A stretch of 64,000 bases of DNA from Brevibacterium moorei (GTDB taxonomy: Bacteria; Actinomycetota; Actinomycetes; Actinomycetales; Brevibacteriaceae). The notes under the pieces were generated by a model. It worked only from the letters and a program-made list of their open reading frames with translations. It had not been told where the DNA came from and did not search any database. A program made the position numbers and the translations under genes. Below, in pieces: positions 55,766-63,516 of the stretch. The stretch's first letter is position 1. Every line of letters starts with the position of its first letter. Location of the stretch: contig NZ_JANIJX010000003.1 of assembly GCF_024580735.1 (NCBI RefSeq), positions 62,001 through 126,000 of the forward strand, given 5' to 3'.

Positions 55766-56437
55766 ATGGCAGAGCACTACCACGACCCGTCGGACTTCGC
55801 CTACGCCAAGGAACTGGCAGAAGTGGCGCCCGCGCAGTCCGCCGGCTTCAACGATTTCAATGCGGCCGTCTTCGACCCGAGCGACGAGGTGCTGCCGATC
55901 AAGACCAAGGAGCTCATCGCGATCGGCGTCGCCGCGACCACGCAGTGCCCCTACTGCCTGGACGTCCATGTGGGCAATGCGAAGCGCGCCGGTGCGAGCA
56001 AGGCCGAGGTATCGCGTGCGGTCTTCGTCTCTGCGGCACTGCGCGCCGGAGGAGCCTTCACGCACGGCTTCCTGGTCCACAAGGCGGCCGACCAGGGCGC
56101 TGGGCTGGAGCACTTCACAGAACCGGGCGACAGGAGTTATGCCCGGATCCTGCGCCAGACCTCCGGCGGCGGTGTCGAGGGCTTCCAGGGCTTCGACAAG
56201 GCGGTGTTCGACCCTGCCGACGAGGTCCTGGGGGTCAAGGAGCGAGAGCTCATCGCGATCGCGGTGGCGGCGACGACCCAGTGCCCTTTCTGTGTGACCG
56301 GACACACCGGCAATGCGAAGCGCGCAGGGGCCAGTGACGAGGAGATCTCGCGCGCAGTGCTCATCGCCGCGGCCCTGCGCGCCGGCGGCGCCTACACTCA
56401 CGGGCTGTTGGCCCTGAAGCTCTACGACGAGAAGTGA
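55766..56437 (+). CDS. Tandem carboxymuconolactone-decarboxylase/AhpD-like protein
   Basis: Antioxidant-type protein of 223 residues with two AhpD-like domains in tandem. Each has the redox motif CPxC followed by His: Cys61, Cys64 and His68 in CPYCLDVH, and Cys173, Cys176 and His180 in CPFCVTGH. Each has an upstream Glu (ELIAI). Typical AhpD-like proteins have one such domain. The tandem suggests a self-dimer or heteromeric unit in one chain. The start follows GGAGGAACAC. The partner peroxiredoxin is not nearby. The peroxidase role is inferred. Confidence 0.88.
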   Translation: MAEHYHDPSDFAYAKELAEVAPAQSAGFNDFNAAVFDPSDEVLPIKTKELIAIGVAATTQCPYCLDVHVGNAKRAGASKAEVSRAVFVSAALRAGGAFTHGFLVHKAADQGAGLEHFTEPGDRSYARILRQTSGGGVEGFQGFDKAVFDPADEVLGVKERELIAIAVAATTQCPFCVTGHTGNAKRAGASDEEISRAVLIAAALRAGGAYTHGLLALKLYDEK

Positions 56438-56493
56438 GTAGTCGCCGGCGTCCGGCGGGCCAGCCACCTGCCGGGCGCCGGCGCGCAGCGCAG

Positions 56494-56499
56494 TACCAT
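56494..56499 (+). promoter_or_regulatory. Putative -10 for leaderless small membrane protein gene
   Basis: TACCAT ends 6 nt before the ATG at 56506. Confidence 0.5.
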
Positions 56500-56505
56500 G
56501 GGGGT

Positions 56506-56880
56506 ATGCGTCAGCTTCCCTTCTCCAAGCACAGCCTTGGCCTGGCCATCATCGCTCTGGCCTTCGGACTGCTCAACCTCGCCTGGACCCAGTGGTTGCC
56601 CGGCATCGTCCTCGTCGTCATCGCATTTCTGCAGGTCGGCGGATCCTGGTGGGTGCGGGACCCCGACCGTCCCGAGGCTCCCTCGGGGCCCGTCCCGCAT
56701 GGGACGGGGGCGCTGGCATTCACCGGGATGATCGCGGTGGGCCTGACGATCACCGTCTACGGGATCGCGGGGCTGATCAGTAGCGCAGGCAGCGACGCCC
56801 GCATCCTGGCGACCACGCAGCTGGTCGTCGTCTACGTCGCCTGGCTGGGCGCACGGCTGTACCTGCACAAGCTGGGCTGA
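56506..56880 (+). CDS. Small membrane protein, about four helices
   Basis: The 124-residue protein has hydrophobic segments at about 10-27, 30-46, 68-92 and 100-118, and an exposed Pro-rich stretch (RDPDRPEAPSGPVPHG). No family is recognised. The ATG at 56506 is placed by the TACCAT hexamer 6 nt upstream; no ribosome site exists. It converges on the phosphomutase gene. Confidence 0.65.
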   Translation: MRQLPFSKHSLGLAIIALAFGLLNLAWTQWLPGIVLVVIAFLQVGGSWWVRDPDRPEAPSGPVPHGTGALAFTGMIAVGLTITVYGIAGLISSAGSDARILATTQLVVVYVAWLGARLYLHKLG

Positions 56881-56949
56881 GCCGCCCGCCCCGGCCCCGG
56901 AGAGCGCCGGCCGTCACCCGGGTGGATGTCCGCCCGGCCGGAGCGTGGC

Positions 56950-58758
56950 CTAGCCGAGGTCCAGATCATTGGTGAGGCCGTCGGCCATCGCCGCCAGCCT
57001 TGCCGCGGCCCTGGCCTGGGCCGCCGGGACCTCGGCCGCGGCATGGCCGGGAACCGGTTCATAGGCTTCCAAGTAGCACTTGAGTTTGGGCTCGGTGCCC
57101 GAGGGCCGGATGATCACCCGATCCCCGGTCTCGGCTTCCAGCAGCAGCCCGTCGGTCGGGGGCAGCTGCGCTGATCCTTGCGCCAGGTCGGTGACGGTGA
57201 CGATGGGGACATCGCCCAGGGCCTGCGGAGGCCGGCCTCGCAGGCGCTCCATGGCGTCGGCGATCAGCGTGGTATCGGTGACGCGGAAGGTCAACGGACG
57301 GGTCAGATAGACTCCGTCGCGGGCCCGGATGCGCGCCAGCTCGTCGTCCACCGACATGTCCTTGGCCGCGAGCTGGGACACCAGCCCGGCGAAGAACACG
57401 GCAGCGGATATCCCATCCTTATCGCGCACCAATTGCGGGGCGACGCAGTAGCCCAGTGCCTCCTCGTAGCCGTATGCCACCCCCGGAACCCGGGAGATCC
57501 ACTTGAAACCGGTCAGCGTCGTGCGGTGTGCGATTCCGTGCGCGGCACAGGCGGCCCCCAGGCCGCGGCTCGAGACGATCGAATTGGCGAATACCGCCTC
57601 GGGCCCCACATGGCCGAAACCGGCCAGGTACTCGCCCAGCAGCAGGCCCACCTCGTCCCCGGCCAGCTGCCGCCAGCCCACGGCAGCCGAGGCATCCGGG
57701 ATGGCTGCGGAGAACCGGTCAGCATCCGGATCGTTGGCCAGGATCAGATCCGCGTCGACCTCACGGGCCAGCTCCATGGCCAGGTCGAGGGCGCCGGCCT
57801 CCTCCGGATTGGGGAAGACCACCGTGGGGAACTCCGGATCCGGCTCGGCCTGTTCGGGCACCGGATGCAGGTCCTTGCAGCCGGCGCGCTCCAAGGCCGC
57901 CAGCGCCGTGGTGGTGCCCACCCCGTGCATTGCGGTGTGCACGATTCGCAGCGGTGCGGTCTGGGTGACCCCGGCGGAGCCGATGGCCTCCAGATAGTCC
58001 ATCACGATGGCCGGGCCCAGCCTCTCCCAGCCGTCGGCGGCCCTGGGCACCGCCGCCACGGACGGCACCCGGGTGATCTGCTCGGAGATGAGCGCGTCGA
58101 AGGGCGGGACGATCTGTGCGCCGGCGCCGGCCGCTGCCAACTCGTCTCCGGCCGGATCGCCGGTGCGCTCGTAGACCGCGCGCAGGGGGCGCACGCCCAG
58201 ATAGACCTTGTAGCCGTTGTCGTCCTTCGGATTGTGGCTGGCCGTGACCATAACGGCCGCATCCGCGCCCAGATGCTCCAGCGCAAAGGCCGTCAGCGGG
58301 GTGGGCAGGCGCACGGGCAGGAGTAGGGCCCGCCCGCCCGCGGCCGTGACGACCGCCGCGGTGTCCTCGGCGAACTCCTCGGAGTGGTGCCGGCCATCGC
58401 AGCCGATCACCACTGAGAACCCATGGCCCACATAATCGTCGAGGAAGGCCGCCAGCCCCGCCGCGGCCCGGATCACCACGGCCCGGTTCATCCGATTGGG
58501 CCCGGCCGCCATCGCGCCGCGCAACCCCGCGGTGCCGAACTCGAGGGGTCCCGCGAACCTGTCCTCCAACTCGGTGCGGGCCGCGGCCTCGGCCGCGGTG
58601 CCGCCGAGCGCGAGGTCGAGCAGGTCGAGCAGAGCGGCGCGATCGGCTGCGTCCGGATCGTCGAAGGCCCAGGCCCGTACCACAGCCGGGTCGAATCCGG
58701 CTGAGAAGTGGTCGGGCACGCGCGCGGGTCCGTCGGACGCTGTCGTCTCAGAGGCCAT
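56950..58758 (-). CDS. Phosphohexomutase / phosphopentomutase-like protein (PGM/PMM family)
   Basis: Alpha-D-phosphohexomutase family, 602 residues. The catalytic Ser is in TASHNPKDDNGYK (about 172-184), the metal loop is DPDADR, and the C-terminal phosphate site is RPSGTEPKLKCY. The length and the N-terminal GTAGLRG fit actinobacterial phospho-sugar mutases (PgmB type). Next to purine nucleoside phosphorylase and one strand away from deoA and deoC, it may convert (deoxy)ribose-1-phosphate to the 5-phosphate, which is an inference. It starts one base after the phosphorylase stop. Confidence 0.88.
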   Translation of the reverse strand: MASETTASDGPARVPDHFSAGFDPAVVRAWAFDDPDAADRAALLDLLDLALGGTAAEAAARTELEDRFAGPLEFGTAGLRGAMAAGPNRMNRAVVIRAAAGLAAFLDDYVGHGFSVVIGCDGRHHSEEFAEDTAAVVTAAGGRALLLPVRLPTPLTAFALEHLGADAAVMVTASHNPKDDNGYKVYLGVRPLRAVYERTGDPAGDELAAAGAGAQIVPPFDALISEQITRVPSVAAVPRAADGWERLGPAIVMDYLEAIGSAGVTQTAPLRIVHTAMHGVGTTTALAALERAGCKDLHPVPEQAEPDPEFPTVVFPNPEEAGALDLAMELAREVDADLILANDPDADRFSAAIPDASAAVGWRQLAGDEVGLLLGEYLAGFGHVGPEAVFANSIVSSRGLGAACAAHGIAHRTTLTGFKWISRVPGVAYGYEEALGYCVAPQLVRDKDGISAAVFFAGLVSQLAAKDMSVDDELARIRARDGVYLTRPLTFRVTDTTLIADAMERLRGRPPQALGDVPIVTVTDLAQGSAQLPPTDGLLLEAETGDRVIIRPSGTEPKLKCYLEAYEPVPGHAAAEVPAAQARAAARLAAMADGLTNDLDLG

Positions 58759-58759
58759 C

Positions 58760-59575
58760 TCAGTCCTCCTCGGCGGCGATGCCGGCGACGATATCGGCCA
58801 ACAGCCGGGAGATCCGGGGGCCGGCTGCCTGCCCCGCGGCCAGCACCTCGGCGTGATCCAGCGGGGTTGCGGATACCCCGGCTCCCAGGTTCGTCACCAG
58901 GGAGATGCCCATGAGCTCCATGCCGCAGGCGCGCGCGGCGATCGCCTCGAGCGCGGTCGACATGCCGACCAGGTCGGCACCCAACGTCCGGGCCATCCGG
59001 ACCTCGGCCGGGGTCTCGTAGTGTGGTCCGGGGAACTGCGCGTAGACGCCCTCGGCCAGGCTCGGGTCGATGTGCTGGGCCAGGGCGCGCAACCGGGCGG
59101 AGTAGAGATCGGTCAGATCGGTGAAATCCGCCCCGTGCAGGGGAGAGACCGCGGTGAGGTTGAGGTGATCGGAGATGAGCACGGGGGATCCCGGCGCGAA
59201 TTCCTCCCGGGTCGAACCACAACCGTTCGTCAAGACCAGGGTGGTGCAGCCGGCGGCGGCGGCGGTGCGCACTCCATGGGCCACCGCATCGACGCCACGG
59301 CCCTCGTAGTAGTGGGTGCGCGCCCCCAGGACCAAGGCGTGGCGGCCGGTGTCGCCAATGGCCACCGTGTCCAGCCGTCCACCGTGGCCGGCGACGACGG
59401 GGGAGTGGAAACCGGGCACCTGCTCAGCCGGCAGGGAGGCGACGGTCTCACCCAGCAGGCCGGCCGCCTCGCCCCATCCGGAGCCCAGTACCAGGGCGAT
59501 ATCGTGGCGTTGCACACCCGCGTTCCCATTGATTGTGGCGGCCGCCGAACGGGCTGTTTCCATATAGTCGTTCAT
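58760..59575 (-). CDS. Purine-nucleoside phosphorylase
   Basis: Trimeric-type purine nucleoside phosphorylase that splits purine nucleosides with phosphate. The 271 residues carry VLGSGWG, the phosphate-binding region HYYEG, FPGPHYETPAE and GMSTALEAIAA of the family. The ATG at 59575 follows a TAGGGT hexamer by 7 nt; the frame is open upstream without similarity. It is coupled to the mutase gene by one base and divergent from the acetyltransferase gene over 77 bp. Confidence 0.93.
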   Translation of the reverse strand: MNDYMETARSAAATINGNAGVQRHDIALVLGSGWGEAAGLLGETVASLPAEQVPGFHSPVVAGHGGRLDTVAIGDTGRHALVLGARTHYYEGRGVDAVAHGVRTAAAAGCTTLVLTNGCGSTREEFAPGSPVLISDHLNLTAVSPLHGADFTDLTDLYSARLRALAQHIDPSLAEGVYAQFPGPHYETPAEVRMARTLGADLVGMSTALEAIAARACGMELMGISLVTNLGAGVSATPLDHAEVLAAGQAAGPRISRLLADIVAGIAAEED

Positions 59576-59582
59576 GCCCGCT

Positions 59583-59588
59583 ACCCTA
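59583..59588 (-). promoter_or_regulatory. Putative -10 for leaderless phosphorylase gene
   Basis: On the minus strand, TAGGGT ends 7 nt before the ATG at 59575. Confidence 0.5.
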
Positions 59589-59640
59589 CCTGAGACCTTC
59601 TGCGCCCACGGTGTCCGCGATGCGGGAGGACCGGCCTCGT

Positions 59641-59646
59641 TAGACT
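59641..59646 (+). promoter_or_regulatory. Putative -10 for leaderless acetyltransferase gene
   Basis: TAGACT ends 6 nt before the ATG at 59653. Confidence 0.55.
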
Positions 59647-59652
59647 TGTCCC

Positions 59653-60654
59653 ATGGTGAAGATTCGACCCTTCCGGACCGGCGACGACCTGCGCTTGACG
59701 GAGCTCCTGCACGACCCGACGACCCCTGCGGAACACTTTGCGCGCTCGCTGCTGCGCGCCCCCTCGAGTGGGGCCACCGGAGAGGGCCCGGCCCTGTGCT
59801 GTGTGGTCGCGACTCTGGACGACGACGATGTCGTCGTCGGCGCCGCGGCAATCGCCGCGGCACCCCTGCACCCGGCGCGGGCCTGGGTGCATGTGGAGGT
59901 CGCGGCCGAGGAACGCGGCCACGGTATCGGATCCGCCCTGCTGGCGGCGGTCCGGGAACAGACAGTGGGGACGGACCTCGAGGGCCTGCCACTGCGCGCC
60001 AGGATCGCAGCCGAGGCGCCCGGCGCCGCGATCGCCGCCCACTGGGGCTTCGGTGAACTGTCCACCACCCGGGTGATCCGGGTACAGCCCATGGCCCTGG
60101 GCAATCTGGGCGCCGACCGGGTCGAGGACTTCCAGGTCACCGCGACCGGATCGGTCGCACTGACCCAGGCGTTCGGGGCCTGGTACGCGGGGGTCAACCG
60201 GGTGGACCCGGTGGCGCCCCTGAGTCCCGGGCGGATCAACGCAGCCTTCCTGTCCGAGGCCGCCGGCGCCTATGGAGCGGCCCTGCTGCGCCGCGCCGGC
60301 CGGATCAGCGCCTTCGCGGTGTCCTACGCCGTACCCGAAGCCGCGGGTCGGCCGGAGCAGGCCGCCCCGGGATCGGCGGATGCCGGGCCGGACGGCGTGC
60401 CAGAGGAGGCCACGGAGCTGACCGTCGGCGTGGCATTCGACGCCGAGGAGGCCGCTGTGGCCGCCACATCCTCCGATACCGACTATCAGGCAGCGCTGCA
60501 GGACGCGGGAGTGATCATCGCGCGCCTGTCGACCGATGTGCCGGTGGACGTGGAGGTCACCAGTGAGATGCCGGTGCTCGGTGAACTGCTCGACGGTCTG
60601 CTGACAGCGCACCTGGCCCGCGTGCTCTACACGTACACGACCCTGGGGGACTGA
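59653..60654 (+). CDS. GNAT-family acetyltransferase, large
   Basis: The 333-residue protein has an N-terminal GNAT domain (about 1-135) whose acetyl-CoA loop is ERGHGIGSALL (about 87-97). The C-terminal half is unrelated to the GNAT core except for a possible decayed second domain, with a Gly/Ala/Pro-rich insertion around residues 232-255. The start is set by a -10 hexamer 6 nt upstream. Such two-domain GNATs are common in actinobacteria, and their substrates are unknown. It ends before a long hairpin. Confidence 0.8.
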   Translation: MVKIRPFRTGDDLRLTELLHDPTTPAEHFARSLLRAPSSGATGEGPALCCVVATLDDDDVVVGAAAIAAAPLHPARAWVHVEVAAEERGHGIGSALLAAVREQTVGTDLEGLPLRARIAAEAPGAAIAAHWGFGELSTTRVIRVQPMALGNLGADRVEDFQVTATGSVALTQAFGAWYAGVNRVDPVAPLSPGRINAAFLSEAAGAYGAALLRRAGRISAFAVSYAVPEAAGRPEQAAPGSADAGPDGVPEEATELTVGVAFDAEEAAVAATSSDTDYQAALQDAGVIIARLSTDVPVDVEVTSEMPVLGELLDGLLTAHLARVLYTYTTLGD

Positions 60655-60682
60655 ACTCCGGGAGACTGAGCCGGGAGAGCAG

Positions 60683-60723
60683 ACAGCGCCGCGCCGCCAC
60701 AACTCGTGGCGGCGCGGCGCTGT
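60683..60723. terminator. Perfect 18-bp hairpin between convergent genes
   Basis: Arms 60683-60700 and 60706-60723 with a 5-nt loop (AACTC). It lies between the acetyltransferase and MFS transporter genes. There is no U-tract. Confidence 0.75.
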
Positions 60724-60744
60724 GCTATCACCGGGCCAGGGGGC

Positions 60745-62115
60745 TCAGCGCTTGAGCGCGTTCGCCTCGATGTCCTCGAGTGTGCGGCCGCGGGTTTCGG
60801 GCACGCGCAGGCTGACGAAGACGACGCCCAAGACGCAGATGACGCCGAAGATCGCGAAGACCGCCTCCTGGCTCATCCGGGCGGTCATGATCGGGAACAG
60901 CAGGCCGACGAGGAAGGAGCCGATCCAGTTGAAGGAACTGGCCAGGCCCGAGGCGCGTCCGCGGATCGCCAGGGGGAAGATCTCACCGACGATCACCCAG
61001 GTCAACGGAGCCCAGGTGAAGGAGTACAGGGCGACGTAGACGCACAGGAAGACGACGATGAGCATGGGCGAGGAATTCGGGGCCACCGTGTTGATGATGG
61101 CCGGCAGCAGGAACGACGCCGCCATGATGATGCCGCCGCCGATGAGCAGGAAGCGACGGTTGAAGCGTTCGGCGATCGCCATGTAGAGCAGGGATCCCAG
61201 GACCAGGATGACGCCCTGGATGATCGGCCACATGAGTGCCGATTCGGCGGAGTTGCCGGTGGCCTTCTCGACGATCAGCGGGATGTAGTAGAAGATCGCA
61301 TTGGCGCCCTGGAACTGCTGGAAGGCGGCCACGCCGATGCCGGCGATCACCAGGTAGCGATAGCGCCCTGACAACAGGGTCGCCCAGCCGGCCTTGGCCT
61401 GCGCCGATTCCTCCAGGACCGCGGTGTTCTTGATCAGGGCCAGTTCGGCGTCGATCTCGGCGGGTTTGCGGATGTAGCCGAGTACCCTGGCGGCCTCTTC
61501 GTCCTTGCCGTGTTTGACCAGGAAGCGCGGCGATTCCGGCAGGCGGAGCACGCCGAGGAACAGGATGATCGCGGGCACCGCGGCCAGGGACAGCATGAGT
61601 CGCCAGGCCCAGGTCTCCGGCAGGTCTTTGAGCAGGAAGTCGACGACATAGGAGATGAGCATGCCGGAGACGATCATCGTCTGGTTCAGCCCCGACAGGC
61701 GCCCGCGCAGGCGGGCCGGTGCCAGTTCGGACATATAGGCGGGCACCAGGGCCGAGGCGGCACCGACTGCCAGGCCCAGGAAGATGCGCACGCACACCAG
61801 GTAGATCGAGCCGTTGTGCGGGGAGAGTCCGCACAGCACCGAGCCGAGGACGAAGACGAGGGCGGAGGCCAGGATCATATTGCGCCGGCCGAAGCGGTCG
61901 GAGAGCTGGCCGGCGATAGCGCCGCCGAAGATAGCGCCGAACATCACGCCCGAGGTGATCCAGCCGATCACCCCGGCGGAATCGCCCAGGCCCCAGTCGT
62001 TCTGCAAGAACGGCAGGGCGCCGGTCATCACACCGATGTCATATCCGAAGAGGATGCCGCCGAAGGCGCCGAAGAAGTAGATGAAGGCGCTGGATATTTT
62101 CTTGTCGCTGCCCAA
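60745..62115 (-). CDS. Sugar porter MFS transporter
   Basis: Sugar/H+ symporter of the MFS sugar-porter subfamily (XylE/GalP/AraE-like), 456 residues with 12 expected helices. It has the signatures DRFGRR, PESPRFLV and PETRGRTLE and the substrate-site segment AFQQFQG. The TTG at 62115 is chosen because GAGGAG lies five bases upstream and the protein begins there in the family. A LacI-type operator lies about 125 bp upstream, and the LacI gene follows it on the same strand. A pentose or hexose is the probable substrate. Confidence 0.93.
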   Translation of the reverse strand: MGSDKKISSAFIYFFGAFGGILFGYDIGVMTGALPFLQNDWGLGDSAGVIGWITSGVMFGAIFGGAIAGQLSDRFGRRNMILASALVFVLGSVLCGLSPHNGSIYLVCVRIFLGLAVGAASALVPAYMSELAPARLRGRLSGLNQTMIVSGMLISYVVDFLLKDLPETWAWRLMLSLAAVPAIILFLGVLRLPESPRFLVKHGKDEEAARVLGYIRKPAEIDAELALIKNTAVLEESAQAKAGWATLLSGRYRYLVIAGIGVAAFQQFQGANAIFYYIPLIVEKATGNSAESALMWPIIQGVILVLGSLLYMAIAERFNRRFLLIGGGIIMAASFLLPAIINTVAPNSSPMLIVVFLCVYVALYSFTWAPLTWVIVGEIFPLAIRGRASGLASSFNWIGSFLVGLLFPIMTARMSQEAVFAIFGVICVLGVVFVSLRVPETRGRTLEDIEANALKR

Positions 62116-62238
62116 TTGTGCTCCTCGAGGCGTGTGGGTCGGCGTTTCGCAGAGGCGTCCGCGCTGACTCTCCGCCCAGTGTCTTATGCCCAGTACTGAT
62201 GGGGATGGGGTGGGACCCACGTCCGGGAGGAGCCCGGA

Positions 62239-62252
62239 AGTGAGCGCTAACA
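62239..62252. promoter_or_regulatory. LacI-type operator upstream of the sugar transporter
   Basis: AGTGAGCGCTAACA is a near-palindrome centred on AGCGCT, the usual core of LacI/GalR-family operators. It lies between the LacI-type gene and the MFS transporter gene, about 125 bp before the transporter start. Confidence 0.6.
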
Positions 62253-62330
62253 TTCGATCGTGAGGAAGCCTAGACCCGTGTCGGCCGAGGTGTCAAAGGG
62301 GTGCGCCGGTGCGGCGCGCCGCCGCGCGGT

Positions 62331-63395
62331 TCAGTCCTCGACTGTGGACGCGCGCACCACCAGGGTGGGTGCGATCGGGGTGGTGTCCGGCTCCCGGCCG
62401 TCGACCAGGTCGAGTACGGCCAGGACCGTGCGGTGGCCCAGTTCCACGAAGTCCTGGTGCACGGTTGTCAGCGCCGGACTGTAGAACCCGGATTCGGGGA
62501 CGTCGTCGAAGCCCGCGACCGCGATCTGGCGCGGTACCCGGATCCGGGCGCGGTTGAAGGCGGCCAGCAGTCCCAGTGCCATTCCGTCATTGGCGGCGAA
62601 TACCGCAGTGGGCCGCTGTTGAGGGGCTCGGGTGGCCAGCTGCGAGCCGAGTGCGAAGCCACAAGCCGCCGACCAGTCGCCGGGGAACACTTCGAGCTCG
62701 ATTCCGAAGCTGGCGCAACAACCGCGGACCGCCCTGGTGCGCGCCTGGGCATCGGTCCAGTGTTCGGGACCGGCCAGCAGGGCGATGTGGCCGTGTCCCC
62801 GGTCCCGCAGATGCTCGATCACGGCCTCGGCGCCGGCTGCCTGGTCGACGCTCAGAGTGGTCAGGCGGGGCAGGTCGGCGGCCGCCGGCCCGACGGCCAC
62901 AATCGGCACGTCGGTGTGTAGGCCGGCCAGGAACTCCACCACCCGGTTACGGGCGGCGATGACGACGATGGCCTCGACGGCGCGGTTCAGGCAGGTGTCG
63001 ATCGCCGCGGCGAAAGCGGTCCGGTCGGATTCGGGGATGGTCGACAGGAGGGTGGCGAAACCATGGGACCTGGCTGCCTCCTCGATCCCGGAGAGCGTGC
63101 GGGTGGGGCCGTAGAGGAAGGACCCGACTGCGATCACGCCGATCAGCCCCGACCGGGAGGTGGCCAGGGTGCGTGCGGCGTTGTTGGGGCGGTAGCCCAA
63201 TTCGGCGATCGCGGCCATGACGCGCTCACGGGTCGCCGGGCGGACTCCGGGGATGTCGTTGATGACGCGGGAGACCGTCTGGTGGGAGACACCGGCCAGT
63301 CCTGCGACATCGGCCATCGAGGGCCGCCGGCCGGCGGCCTTGCGGCGGGGCGCCGGTGGAGTGGGGCGCGGAGTGTCGGCTGGAGGGGTGGGCAT
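62331..63395 (-). CDS. LacI-family transcriptional regulator
   Basis: Sugar-responsive repressor of 354 residues. The N-terminal LacI helix-turn-helix (about 27-47, MADVAGLAGVSHQTVSRVIND) with hinge is followed by a periplasmic-binding-like effector domain (about 85-345) ending in TTVHQDFVELG. The start is uncertain: ATG at 63395 has no clear ribosome site, and the 25-residue Pro-rich N-terminus precedes the DNA-binding motif. It probably represses the adjacent MFS transporter through the operator at 62239, since both are transcribed in the same direction. The inducer is unknown. Confidence 0.92.
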   Translation of the reverse strand: MPTPPADTPRPTPPAPRRKAAGRRPSMADVAGLAGVSHQTVSRVINDIPGVRPATRERVMAAIAELGYRPNNAARTLATSRSGLIGVIAVGSFLYGPTRTLSGIEEAARSHGFATLLSTIPESDRTAFAAAIDTCLNRAVEAIVVIAARNRVVEFLAGLHTDVPIVAVGPAAADLPRLTTLSVDQAAGAEAVIEHLRDRGHGHIALLAGPEHWTDAQARTRAVRGCCASFGIELEVFPGDWSAACGFALGSQLATRAPQQRPTAVFAANDGMALGLLAAFNRARIRVPRQIAVAGFDDVPESGFYSPALTTVHQDFVELGHRTVLAVLDLVDGREPDTTPIAPTLVVRASTVED

Positions 63396-63516
63396 TGTGA
63401 AATCGGTCCGTTCCGGGGATGAACAACGGGGGGCGAAAGGGATTCGACCCACCGTCAAGACTATTACCGGCCTGCGGGCCGAAGGGTGCCAGGGTGGGTG
63501 GGCGGTCCGGTCCTCC

